A stretch of 64,000 bases of DNA, from positions 16,593,001 through 16,657,000 of the forward strand of contig CM050659.1 in NCBI GenBank assembly GCA_027574665.1, read 5' to 3'. This document shows positions 47,201 to 59,896 of this stretch, in pieces. Position numbers and translations under genes: made by a program. The stretch's first letter is position 1; each line of letters begins with the position of its first letter. Under the pieces are notes generated by a model. It had not been told where the DNA came from. It did no database searches and worked only from the letters and a program-made list of their open reading frames with translations. This stretch comes from Rhynochetos jubatus. Lineage: Eukaryota > Chordata > Aves > Eurypygiformes > Rhynochetidae.

Positions 47201-49952
47201 CGGAAACCGCGGTCGGCAACTTCTAGGGTTAGGGTTAGGGTTAGGGTCCTGAGAACCAGAAAGCCCACAGCTCCAGGGATAATTGGGATTGCAAAGGCCT
47301 GCCAAGAGGAGCACGACACTGCACAGACATGGCTCCTTCCCCTGCTTTCCTAGCCAGAACCCAGGGGGGGCCTTGGCCGGAAACCGCGGTCGGCAACTTC
47401 TAGGGTTAGGGTTAGGGTTAGGGTCCGGAGAACCAGAAAGCCCACAGCTCCAGGGATAATTGGGATTGCAAAGGCCTGCCAAGAGGAGCACGACACTGCA
47501 CCGACATGGCTCCCTCCCCAGCTTTCCTAGCCAGAACCCAGGGGGGGCCGTGGCCGGAAACCGCGGTCGGCAACTTCTAGGGTTAGGGTTAGGGTTAGGG
47601 TCCGGAGAACCAGAAAGCCCACAGCTCCAGGGATAATTGGGATTGCAAAGGCCTGCCAAGAGGAGCACGACACTGCACAGACATGGCTCCTTCCCCTGCT
47701 TTCCTAGCCAGAACCCGGGGGGGGGGCCGTGGCCGGAAACCGCGGTCGGCAACTTCTAGGGTTAGGGTTAGGGTTAGGGTCCGGAGAACCAGAAAGCCCA
47801 CAGCTCCAGGGATAATTGGGATTGCAAAGGCCTGCCAAGAGGAGCACGACACTGCACAGACAAGGCTCCTTCCCCTGCTTTCCTACCCAGAACCCGGGAG
47901 GGGCCGTGGCCGGAAACCGCGGTCGGCAACTTCTAGGGTTAGGGTTAGGGTTAGGGTCCGGAGAACCAGAAAGCCCACAGCTCCAGGGATAATTGGGATT
48001 GCAAAGGCCTGCCAAGAGGAGCACGACACTGCACAGACATGGCTCCTTCCCCTGCTTTCCTAGCCAGAACCCAGGGGGGGCCGTGGCCGGAAACCGCGGT
48101 CGGCAACTTCTAGGGTTAGGGTTAGGGTTAGGGTCCGGAGAACCAGAAAGCCCAAAGCTCCAGGGATAATTGGGATTGCAAAGGCCTGCCAAGAGGAGCA
48201 CGACACTGCACAGACATGGCTCCTTCCCCTGCTTTCCTAGCCAGAACCCAGGGCAGGCCGTGGCCGGAAACCGCGGTCGGCAACTTCTAGGGTTAGGGTT
48301 AGGGTTAGGGTCCGGAGAACCAGAAAGCCCACAGCTCCAGGGATAATTGGGATTGCAAAGGCCTGCCAAGAGGAGCACGACACTGCACAGACATGGCTCC
48401 TTCCCCAGCTTTCCTAGACAGAACCCAGGGGGGGCCGTGGCCGGAAACCACGGTCGGCAACTTCTAGGGTTAGGGTTAGGGTTAGGGTCCGGAGAACCAG
48501 AAAGCCCACAGCTCCAGGGATAATTGGGGTTGCAAAGGCCTGCCAAGAGGAGCACGACACTGCACAGACATGGCTCCTTCCCCTGCTTTCCTAGCCAGAA
48601 CCCAGGGGGGGCCGTGGCCGGAAACCGCGGTCGGCAACTTCTAGGGTTAGGGTTAGGGTTAGGGTCCGGAGAAGCAGAAAGCGCACAGCTCCAGGGATAA
48701 TTGGGATTGCAATGGCCTGCCAAGAGGAGCACGACACTGCACAGACATGGCTCCTTCCCCTGCTTTCCTAGACAGAACCCGGGGGGGGCCGTGGCCGGAA
48801 ACCGCGGTCGGCAACTTCTAGGGTTAGGGTTAGGGTTAGGGTCCGGAGAACCAGAAAGCCCACAGCTCCAGGGATAATTGGGATTGCAAAGGCCTGCCAA
48901 GAGGAGCACGACACTGCACAGACATGGCTCCTTCCCCAGCTTTCCTAGCCAGAACCCAGGGGGGGCCGTGGCCGGAAACCGCGGTCGGCAACTTCTAGGG
49001 TTAGGGTTAGGGTTAGGGTCCGGAGAACCAGAAAGCCCACAGCTCCAGGGATAATTGGGATTGCAAAGGCCTGCCAAGAGGAGCACGACACTGCACAGAC
49101 ATGGCTCCTTCCCCTGCTTTCCTAGCCAGAACCCGGGAGGGGCCGTGGCCGGAAACCGCGGTCGGCAACTTCTAGGGTTAGGGTTAGGGTTAGGGTCCGG
49201 AGAACCAGAAAGCCCACAGCTCCAGGGATAATTGAATTGCAAAGGCCTGCCAAGAGGAGCACGACACTGCACAGACATGGCTCCTTCCCCTGCTTTCCTA
49301 GCCAGAACCCGGGGGGGGCCGTGGCCGGAAACCGCGGTCGGCAACTTCTAGGGTTAGGGTTAGGGTTAGGGTCCGGAGAAGCAGAAAGCCCACAGCTCCA
49401 GGGATAATTGGGATTGCAAAGGCCTGCCAAGAGGAGCACGACACTGCACACACATGGCTCCTTCCCCAGCTTTCCTAGCCAGAACCCAGGGGGGGCCGTG
49501 GCCGGAAACCGCGGTCGGCAACTTCTAGGTTTAGGGTTAGGGTTAGGGTCCGGAGAACCAGAAAGCCCACAGCTCCAGGGATAATTGGGATTGCAAAGGC
49601 CTGCCAAGAGGAGCACGACACTGCACCGACATGGCTCCTTCCCCTGCTTTCCTAGCCAGAACCCGGGGGGGGCCGTGGCCGGAAACCGCGGTCGGCAACT
49701 TCTAGGGTTAGGGTTAGGGTTAGGGTCCGGAGAACCAGAAAGCCCACAGCTCCAGGGATAATTGGGATTGCAAAGGCCTGCCAAGAGGAGCACGACACTG
49801 CACAGACATGGCTCCTTCCCCAGCTTTCCTAGCCAGAACCCAGGGCAGGCCGTGGCCGGAAACCGCGGTCGGCAACTTCTAGGGTTAGGGTTAGGGTTAG
49901 GGTCCGGAGAACCAGAAAGCCCACAGCTCCAGGGATAATTGGGATTTCAAAG
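44288..49952 (+). repeat. 5,665-bp segmental duplication, copy A (32 units)
   Basis: Every rare variant I compared in this interval recurs 5,665 bp downstream: GGTTCGGAG, CCCTGG, AAAGTCCAC, CAGGTGGGG, TGGCTGCTTCC, GTCCTGAG, CTACCCAG, the G10 run near 47.72 kb, CCCAAAGCTCC, GGGGTTGCAA, AAAGCGCACAG and the 1-bp deletion ATTGAATTGC near 49.24 kb. The length equals 32 x 177 + 1, explained by two extra Gs at the G10 run and one deleted base at ATTGAATTGC. The left boundary is set by mismatches at 44,282 and 44,287. The junction lies within 49,953-49,980, where both sides agree. The only differences noticed inside are at 46,842 and 46,844. Confidence 0.92.
45247..48080 (+). repeat. Nested 8-unit (1,416-bp) higher-order repeat inside copy A
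   Basis: CCCTGG (T at 45,250 and 46,666), AAAGTCCAC (T at 45,494 and 46,910) and GTCCTGAG (T at 45,834 and 47,250) all recur at exactly 1,416 bp, which is 8 units. The CTACCCAG landmark recurs after 9 units plus 2 bp (46,291 and 47,886), because a CTCCCTCCCC unit and the G10 run lie within the second period. The same nested pair exists in copy B 5,665 bp downstream. Confidence 0.8.
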
Positions 49953-52900
49953 GCCTGCCAAGAGGAGCACGACACTGCACAGACATGGCTCCTTCCCCAG
50001 CTTTCCTAGCCAGAACCCGGGGGGGGCCGTGGCCGGAAACCGCGGTCGGCAACTTCTAGGGTTAGGGTTAGGGTTAGGGTCCGGAGAACCAGAAAGCCCA
50101 CAGCTCCAGGGATAATTGGGATTGCAAAGGCCTGCCAAGAGGAGCACGACACTGCACAGACATGGCTCCTTCCCCTGCTTTCCTAGCCAGAACCCAGGGG
50201 GGGCCGTGGCCGGAAACCGCGGTCGGCAACTTCTAGGGTTAGGGTTAGGGTTAGGGTCCGGAGAACCAGAAAGCCCACAGCTCCAGGGATAATTGGGATT
50301 GCAAAGGCCTGCCAAGAGGAGCACGACACTGCACAGACATGGCTCCTTCCCCTGCTTTCCTAGCCAGAACCCAGGGGGGGCCTTCGCCGGAAACCGCGGT
50401 CGGCAACTTCTAGGGTTAGGGTTAGGGTTAGGGTCCGGAGAACCAGAAAGCCCACAGCTCCAGGGATAATTGGGATTGCAAAGGCCTGCCAAGAGGAGCA
50501 CGACACTGCACAGACATGGCTCCTTCCCCTGCTTTCCTAGCCAGAACCCGGGAGGGGCCGTGGCCGGAAACCGCGGTCGGCAACTTCTAGGGTTAGGGTT
50601 AGGGTTAGGGTTCGGAGAACCAGAAAGCCCACAGCTCCAGGGATAATTGGGATTGCAAAGGCCTGCCAAGAGGAGCACGACACTGCACAGACATGGCTCC
50701 TTCCCCAGCTTTCCTAGCCAGAACCCAGGGCAGGCCGTGGCCGGAAACCGCGGTCGGCAACTTCTAGGGTTAGGGTTAGGGTTAGGGTCCGGAGAACCAG
50801 AAAGCCCACAGCTCCAGGGATAATTGGGATTGCAAAGGCCTGCCAAGAGGAGCACGACACTGCACAGACATGGCTCCTTCCCCTGCTTTCCTAGCCAGAA
50901 CCCAGGGGGGGCCCTGGCCGGAAACCGCGGTCGGCAACTTCTAGGGTTAGGGTTAGGGTTAGGGTCCGGAGAACCAGAAAGCCCACAGCTCCAGGGATAA
51001 TTGGGATTGCAAAGGCCTGCCAAGAGGAGCACGACACTGCACAGACATGGCTCCTTCCCCTGCTTTCCTAGCCAGAACCCAGGGGGGGCCTTCGCCGGAA
51101 ACCGCGGTCGGCAACTTCTAGGGTTAGGGTTAGGGTTAGGGTCCGGAGAACCAGAAAGTCCACAGCTCCAGGGATAATTGGGATTGCAAAGGCCTGCCAA
51201 GAGGAGCACGACACTGCACAGACATGGCTCCTTCCCCTGCTTTCCTAGCCAGAACCCAGGTGGGGCCGTGGCCGGAAACCGCGGTCGGCAACTTCTAGGG
51301 TTAGGGTTAGGGTTAGGGTCCGGAGAACCAGAAAGCCCACAGCTCCAGGGATAATTGGGATTGCAAAGGCCTGCCAAGAGGAGCACGACACTGCACAGAC
51401 ATGGCTGCTTCCCCAGCTTTCCTAGCCAGAACCCAGGGGGGGCCGTGGCCGGAAACCGCGGTCGGCAACTTCTAGGGTTAGGGTTAGGGTTAGGGTCCTG
51501 AGAACCAGAAAGCCCACAGCTCCAGGGATAATTGGGATTGCAAAGGCCTGCCAAGAGGAGCACGACACTGCACAGACATGGCTCCTTCCCCTGCTTTCCT
51601 AGCCAGAACCCAGGGGGGGCCTTGGCCGGAAACCGCGGTCGGCAACTTCTAGGGTTAGGGTTAGGGTTAGGGTCCGGAGAACCAGAAAGCCCACAGCTCC
51701 AGGGATAATTGGGATTGCAAAGGCCTGCCAAGAGGAGCACGACACTGCACAGACATGGCTCCTTCCCCAGCTTTCCTAGCCAGAACCCGGGGGGGGCCGT
51801 GGCCGGAAACCGCGGTCGGCAACTTCTAGGGTTAGGGTTAGGGTTAGGGTCCGGAGAACCAGAAAGCCCACAGCTCCAGGGATAATTGGGATTGCAAAGG
51901 CCTGCCAAGAGGAGCACGACACTGCACAGACATGGCTCCTTCCCCTGCTTTCCTACCCAGAACCCGGGAGGGGCCGTGGCCGGAAACCGCGGTCGGCAAC
52001 TTCTAGGGTTAGGGTTAGGGTTAGGGTCCGGAGAACCAGAAAGCCCACAGCTCCAGGGATAATTGGGATTGCAAAGGCCTGCCAAGAGGAGCACGACACT
52101 GCACAGACATGGCTCCTTCCCCTGCTTTCCTAGCCAGAACCCAGGGGGGGCCGTGGCCGGAAACCGCGGTCGGCAACTTCTAGGGTTAGGGTTAGGGTTA
52201 GGGTCCGGAGAACCAGAAAGCCCACAGCTCCAGGGATAATTGGGATTGCAAAGGCCTGCCAAGAGGAGCACGACACTGCACAGACATGGCTCCTTCCCCT
52301 GCTTTCCTAGCCAGAACCCAGGGGGGGCCCTGGCCGGAAACCGCGGTCGGCAACTTCTAGGGTTAGGGTTAGGGTTAGGGTCCGGAGAACCAGAAAGCCC
52401 ACAGCTCCAGGGATAATTGGGATTGCAAAGGCCTGCCAAGAGGAGCACGACACTGCACAGACATGGCTCCTTCCCCAGCTTTCCTAGCCAGAACCCAGGG
52501 GGGGCCTTCGCCGGAAACCGCGGTCGGCAACTTCTAGGGTTAGGGTTAGGGTTAGGGTCCGGAGAACCAGAAAGTCCACAGCTCCAGGGATAATTGGGAT
52601 TGCAAAGGCCTGCCAAGAGGAGCACGACACTGCACAGACATGGCTCCTTCCCCTGCTTTCCTAGCCAGAACCCAGGTGGGGCCGTGGCCGGAAACCGCGG
52701 TCGGCAACTTCTAGGGTTAGGGTTAGGGTTAGGGTCCGGAGAACCAGAAAGCCCACAGCTCCAGGGATAATTGGGATTGCAAAGGCCTGCCAAGAGGAGC
52801 ACGACACTGCACAGACATGGCTCCTTCCCCAGCTTTCCTAGCCAGAACCCAGGGGGGGCCGTGGCCGGAAACCGCGGTCGGCAACTTCTAGGGTTAGGGT

Positions 52901-55617
52901 TAGGGTTAGGGTCCTGAGAACCAGAAAGCCCACAGCTCCAGGGATAATTGGGATTGCAAAGGCCTGCCAAGAGGAGCACGACACTGCACAGACATGGCTC
53001 CTTCCCCTGCTTTCCTAGCCAGAACCCAGGGGGGGCCTTGGCCGGAAACCGCGGTCGGCAACTTCTAGGGTTAGGGTTAGGGTTAGGGTCCGGAGAACCA
53101 GAAAGCCCACAGCTCCAGGGATAATTGGGATTGCAAAGGCCTGCCAAGAGGAGCACGACACTGCACCGACATGGCTCCCTCCCCAGCTTTCCTAGCCAGA
53201 ACCCAGGGGGGGCCGTGGCCGGAAACCGCGGTCGGCAACTTCTAGGGTTAGGGTTAGGGTTAGGGTCCGGAGAACCAGAAAGCCCACAGCTCCAGGGATA
53301 ATTGGGATTGCAAAGGCCTGCCAAGAGGAGCACGACACTGCACAGACATGGCTCCTTCCCCTGCTTTCCTAGCCAGAACCCGGGGGGGGGGCCGTGGCCG
53401 GAAACCGCGGTCGGCAACTTCTAGGGTTAGGGTTAGGGTTAGGGTCCGGAGAACCAGAAAGCCCACAGCTCCAGGGATAATTGGGATTGCAAAGGCCTGC
53501 CAAGAGGAGCACGACACTGCACAGACAAGGCTCCTTCCCCTGCTTTCCTACCCAGAACCCGGGAGGGGCCGTGGCCGGAAACCGCGGTCGGCAACTTCTA
53601 GGGTTAGGGTTAGGGTTAGGGTCCGGAGAACCAGAAAGCCCACAGCTCCAGGGATAATTGGGATTGCAAAGGCCTGCCAAGAGGAGCACGACACTGCACA
53701 GACATGGCTCCTTCCCCTGCTTTCCTAGCCAGAACCCAGGGGGGGCCGTGGCCGGAAACCGCGGTCGGCAACTTCTAGGGTTAGGGTTAGGGTTAGGGTC
53801 CGGAGAACCAGAAAGCCCAAAGCTCCAGGGATAATTGGGATTGCAAAGGCCTGCCAAGAGGAGCACGACACTGCACAGACATGGCTCCTTCCCCTGCTTT
53901 CCTAGCCAGAACCCAGGGCAGGCCGTGGCCGGAAACCGCGGTCGGCAACTTCTAGGGTTAGGGTTAGGGTTAGGGTCCGGAGAACCAGAAAGCCCACAGC
54001 TCCAGGGATAATTGGGATTGCAAAGGCCTGCCAAGAGGAGCACGACACTGCACAGACATGGCTCCTTCCCCAGCTTTCCTAGACAGAACCCAGGGGGGGC
54101 CGTGGCCGGAAACCACGGTCGGCAACTTCTAGGGTTAGGGTTAGGGTTAGGGTCCGGAGAACCAGAAAGCCCACAGCTCCAGGGATAATTGGGGTTGCAA
54201 AGGCCTGCCAAGAGGAGCACGACACTGCACAGACATGGCTCCTTCCCCTGCTTTCCTAGCCAGAACCCAGGGGGGGCCGTGGCCGGAAACCGCGGTCGGC
54301 AACTTCTAGGGTTAGGGTTAGGGTTAGGGTCCGGAGAAGCAGAAAGCGCACAGCTCCAGGGATAATTGGGATTGCAATGGCCTGCCAAGAGGAGCACGAC
54401 ACTGCACAGACATGGCTCCTTCCCCTGCTTTCCTAGACAGAACCCGGGGGGGGCCGTGGCCGGAAACCGCGGTCGGCAACTTCTAGGGTTAGGGTTAGGG
54501 TTAGGGTCCGGAGAACCAGAAAGCCCACAGCTCCAGGGATAATTGGGATTGCAAAGGCCTGCCAAGAGGAGCACGACACTGCACAGACATGGCTCCTTCC
54601 CCAGCTTTCCTAGCCAGAACCCAGGGGGGGCCGTGGCCGGAAACCGCGGTCGGCAACTTCTAGGGTTAGGGTTAGGGTTAGGGTCCGGAGAACCAGAAAG
54701 CCCACAGCTCCAGGGATAATTGGGATTGCAAAGGCCTGCCAAGAGGAGCACGACACTGCACAGACATGGCTCCTTCCCCTGCTTTCCTAGCCAGAACCCG
54801 GGAGGGGCCGTGGCCGGAAACCGCGGTCGGCAACTTCTAGGGTTAGGGTTAGGGTTAGGGTCCGGAGAACCAGAAAGCCCACAGCTCCAGGGATAATTGA
54901 ATTGCAAAGGCCTGCCAAGAGGAGCACGACACTGCACAGACATGGCTCCTTCCCCTGCTTTCCTAGCCAGAACCCGGGGGGGGCCGTGGCCGGAAACCGC
55001 GGTCGGCAACTTCTAGGGTTAGGGTTAGGGTTAGGGTCCGGAGAAGCAGAAAGCCCACAGCTCCAGGGATAATTGGGATTGCAAAGGCCTGCCAAGAGGA
55101 GCACGACACTGCACACACATGGCTCCTTCCCCAGCTTTCCTAGCCAGAACCCAGGGGGGGCCGTGGCCGGAAACCGCGGTCGGCAACTTCTAGGTTTAGG
55201 GTTAGGGTTAGGGTCCGGAGAACCAGAAAGCCCACAGCTCCAGGGATAATTGGGATTGCAAAGGCCTGCCAAGAGGAGCACGACACTGCACCGACATGGC
55301 TCCTTCCCCTGCTTTCCTAGCCAGAACCCGGGGGGGGCCGTGGCCGGAAACCGCGGTCGGCAACTTCTAGGGTTAGGGTTAGGGTTAGGGTCCGGAGAAC
55401 CAGAAAGCCCACAGCTCCAGGGATAATTGGGATTGCAAAGGCCTGCCAAGAGGAGCACGACACTGCACAGACATGGCTCCTTCCCCAGCTTTCCTAGCCA
55501 GAACCCAGGGCAGGCCGTGGCCGGAAACCGCGGTCGGCAACTTCTAGGGTTAGGGTTAGGGTTAGGGTCCGGAGAACCAGAAAGCCCACAGCTCCAGGGA
55601 TAATTGGGATTTCAAAG
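49953..55617 (+). repeat. 5,665-bp segmental duplication, copy B (32 units)
   Basis: This block directly follows copy A and matches it base for base in everything I compared except two positions in one unit (52,507 T and 52,509 C, against G and G in copy A). It ends with the same GGGATTTCAAAGG variant that ends copy A. After it the sequence departs at 55,646 (TGCACCG against TGCACAG). Direct adjacency and near identity indicate a very recent event, or possibly an assembly duplication. Confidence 0.9.
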
Positions 55618-58600
55618 GCCTGCCAAGAGGAGCACGACACTGCACCGAAATGGCTCCTTCCCCTGCTTTCCTAGCCAGAACTCAGGGGGGGCCGTGGCCG
55701 GAAACCGCGGTCGGCAACTTCTAGGGTTAGGGTTAGGGTTAGGGTCCGGAGAACCAGAAAGCCCACAGCTCCAGGGATAATTGGGATTGCAAAGGCCTGC
55801 CAAGAGGAGCACGACACTGCACAGAGATGGCTCCTTCCCCTGCTTTCCTAGCCAGAACCCAGGGGGGGCCGTGGCCGGAAACCGCGGTCGGCAACTTCTA
55901 GGGTTAGGGTTAGGGTTAGGGTCCGGAGAACCAGAAAGCCCACAGCTCCAGGGATAATTGGGATTGCAAAGGCCTGCCAAGAGGAGCACGACACTGCACC
56001 GACATGGCTCCTTCCCCAGCTTTCCTAGCCAGAACCCAGGGGGGGCCGTGACCGGAAACCGCGGTCGGCAACTTCTAGGGTTAGGGTTAGGGTTAGGGTC
56101 CGGAGAACCAGAAAGCCCACAGCTCCAGGGATAATTGGGATTGCAAAGGCCTGCCAAGAGGAGCACGACACTGCACAGACATGGCTCCTTCCCCAGCTTT
56201 CCTAGCCAGAACCCAGGGCAGGCCGTGGCCGGAAACCGCGGTCGGCAACTTCTAGGGTTAGGGTTAGGGTTAGGGTCCGGAGAACCAGAAAGCCAACAGC
56301 TCCAGGGATAATTGGGATTGCAAAGGCCTGCCAAGAGGAGCACGACACTGCACCAAAATGGCTCCTTCCCCTGCTTTCCTGGCCAGAACTCAGGGGGTCC
56401 GTGGCCGGAAACCGCGGTCGGCAACTTCTAGGGTTAGGGTTAGGGTTAGGGTCCGGAGAACCAGAAAGCCCACAGCTCCAGGGATAATTGGGATTGCAAA
56501 GGCCTGCCAAGAGGAGCACGACACTGCACAGACATGGCTCCCTAACCAGCTTTCCTAGCCAGAACTCAGGTGGGGCCATGCCCGGAAACCGCGGTCGGCA
56601 ACTTCTAGGGTTAGGGTTAGGGTTAGGGTCCGGAGAACCAGAAAGCCCACAGCTCCAGGGATAATTGGGATTGTAAAGGCCTGCCAAGAGGAGCATGACA
56701 CTGCACAGACATGGCTCCCTCCCCAGCTTTCCTAGCCAGAACTCAGGGGGGGCCATGCCCAGAAACCGCGGTCGGCAACTTCTAGGGTTAGGGTTAGGGT
56801 TAGGGTCCGGAGAACCAGAAAGCCCACAGCTCCAGGGATAATTGGGATTGCAAAGGCCTGCCAAGAGGAGCATGACACTGCACCGACATGGCTCCCTCCC
56901 CAGCTTTCCTAGCCAGAACTCAGGGGGGGCCATGCCCAGAAACCGCGGTCGGCAACTTCTAGGGTTAGGGTTAGGGTTAGGGTCCGGAGAACCAGAAAGC
57001 CCACAGCTCCAGGGATAATTGGGATTGCAAAGGCCTGCCAAGAGGAGCACGACACTGCACAGACATGGCTCCTTCCCCTGCTTTCCTAGCCAGAACCCGG
57101 GAGGGGCCGTGGCCGGAAACCGCGGTCGGTGACTTCTAGGGTTAGGGTTAGGGTTAGGGTCCGGAGAACCAGAAAGCCCACAGCTCCAGGGATAATTGGG
57201 ATTGTAAAGGCCTGCCAAGAGGAGCATGACACTGCACCGACATGGCTCCCTCCCCAGCTTTCCTAGCCAGAACTCAGGGGGGGCCATGCCCAGAAACCGC
57301 GGTCGGCAACTTCTAGGGTTAGGGTTAGGGTTAGGGTCCGGAGAACCAGAAAGCCCACAGCTCCAGGGATAATTGGGATTGCAAAGGCCTGCCAAGAGGA
57401 GCACGACACTGCACAGACATGGCTCCTTCCCCAGCTTTCCTAGCCAGAACTCGGGGGGGGCCATGCCCAGAAACCGCGGTCGGCAACTTCTAGGGTTAGG
57501 GTTAGGGTTAGGGTCCGGAGAACCAGAAAGCCCACAGCTCCAGGGATAATTGGGATTGCAAAGGCCTGCCAAGAGGAGCACGACACTGCACAGACATGGC
57601 TCCTTCCCCAGCTTTCCTAGCCAGAACCCGGGGGGGGCCGTGGCCGGAAACCGCGGTCGGCAACTTCTAGGGTTAGGGTTAGGGTTCGGGTCCGGAGAAC
57701 CAGAAAGCCCACAGCTCCAGGGATAATTGGGATTGCAAAGGCCTGCCAAGAGGAGCATGACACTGTACCGACATGGCTCCCTCCCCAGCTTTCCTAGCCA
57801 GAACCCAGGGGGGGCCGTGGCCGGAAACCGCGGTCGGCAACTTCTAGGGTTAGGGTTAGGGTTAGGGTCCGGAGAACCAGAAAGCCCACAGATCCAGGGA
57901 TAATTGGGATTGCAAAGGCCTGCCAAGAGGAGCACGACACTGCACAGACATGGCTCCTTCCCCTGCTTTCCTAGACAGAACCCGGGAGGGGCCGTGGCCG
58001 GAAACCGCGGTCGGCGACTTCTAGGGTTAGGGTTAGGGTTAGGGTCCGGAGAACCAGAAAGCCCGCAGCTCCAGGGATAATTGGGATTGTAAAGGCCTGC
58101 CAAGAGGAGCATGACACTGCACCGACATGGCTCCCTCCCCAGCTTTCCTAGCCAGAACTCAGGGGGGGCCATGCCTGGAAACCGCGGTCGGCAACTTCTA
58201 GGGTTAGGGTTAGGGTTAGGGTCCGGAGAACCAGAAAGCCCACAGCTCCAGGGATAATTGGGATTGCAAAGGCCTGCCAAGAGGAGCATGACACTGCACC
58301 GACATGGCTCCCTCCCCAGCTTTCCTAGCCAGAACTCAGGGGGGGCCATGCCCAGAAACCGCGGTCGGCAACTTCTAGGGTTAGGGTTAGGGTTAGGGTC
58401 CGGAGAACCAGAAAGCCCACAGCTCCAGGGATAATTGGGATTGCAAAGGCCTGCCAAGAGGAGCACGACACTGCACAGACATGGCTCCTTCCCCTGCTTT
58501 CCTAGCCAGAACCCGTGAGGGGCCGTGGCCGGAAACCGCGGTCGGTGACTTCTAGGGTTAGGGTTAGGGTTAGGGTCCGGAGAACCAGAAAGCCCGCAGC

Positions 58601-59896
58601 TCCAGGGATAATTGGGATTGTAAAGGCCTGCCAAGAGGAGCATGACACTGCACCGACATGGCTCCCTCCCCAGCTTTCCTAGCCAGAACTCAGGGGGGGC
58701 CATGCCCAGAAACCGCGGTCGGCAACATCTAGGGTTAGGGTTAGGGTTAGGGTCCGGAGAACCAGAAAGCCCACAGCTCCAGGGATAATTGGGATTGCAA
58801 AGGCCTGCCAAGAGGAGCACGACACTGCACCGACATGGCTCCTTCCCCAGCTTTCCTAGCCAGAACTCGGGGGGGGCCATGCCCAGAAACCGCGGTCGGC
58901 AACTTCTAGGGTTAGGGTTAGGGTTAGGGTCCGGAGAACCAGAAAGCCCACAGCTCCAGGGATAATTGGGATTGCAAAGGCCTGCCAAGAGGAGCACGAC
59001 ACTGCACCGACATGGCTCCTTCCCCTGCTTTCCTAGCCAGAACACAGGGCAGGCCGTGGCCGGAAACCGCGGTCGGCAAATTCTAGGGTTAGGGTTAGGG
59101 TTAGGGTCCGGAGAACCAGAAAGCCCACAGCTCCAGGGATAATTGGGATTGCAAAGGCCTGCCAAGAGGAGCATGACACTGCACAGACATGGCTCCTTCC
59201 CCTGCTTTCCTAGCCAGAACCCGGGGGGGGCCGTGGCCGGAAACCGCGGTCGGCAACTTCTAGGGTTAGGGTTAGGGTTAGGGTCCGGAGAACCAGAAAG
59301 CCCACAGCTCCAGGGATAATTGGGATTGCAAAGGCCTGCCAAGAGGAGCACGACACTGCACAGACATGGCTCCTTCCCCTGCTTTCGTATCCAGAACCCA
59401 GGGTGGACCGTGGCCAGAAACCGCGGTCGGCAACTTCTAGGGTTAGGGTTAGGGTTAGGGTCTGGAGAACCAGAAAGCCCACAGCTCCAGGGATAATTGG
59501 GATTGCAAAGGCCTGCCAAGAGGAGCACGACACTGCACCGACATGGCTCCTTCCCCAGCTTTCCTAGCCAGAACCCAGGGGGGGCCGTGGCCGGAAACCA
59601 CGGTCGGCAACTTCTAGGGTTAGGGTTAGGGTTAGGGTCCGGAGAACCGGAAAGCCCACAGCTCCAGGGATAATTGGGATTGCAAAGGCCTGCCAAGAGG
59701 AGCACGACACTGCACAGACATGGCTCCTTCCCCAGCTTTCCTAGCCAGAACCCAGGGGGGGCCATGCCCAGAAACCGCGGTCGGCAACTTCTAGGGTTAG
59801 GGTTAGGGTTAGGGTCCGGAGAAGCAGAAAGCCCACAGCTCCAGGGATAATTGGGATTGCAAAGGCCTGCCAAGAGGAGCACGACACTGCACAGAC

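Noticed and set aside
47717-47726. G10 runs (also near 3,749 and 53,382) as functional G-quadruplex or regulatory sites
   Set aside because: They are the ordinary G8 run of the unit with two extra bases, best explained by slippage or sequencing uncertainty in homopolymers. Their only use here is as markers of duplicated blocks.
33149-47752. Giant minus-strand open frames (up to 4,867 codons; also 21,403-31,437, 8,533-13,059 and others) as genes for a repeat protein
   Set aside because: The frame is open because the unit length is a multiple of three. Starts and stops fall at random unit variants, the telomeric tract is simply translated as Pro-Asn, no promoter, splice or domain signal is visible, and other frames also give medium-length shadows.
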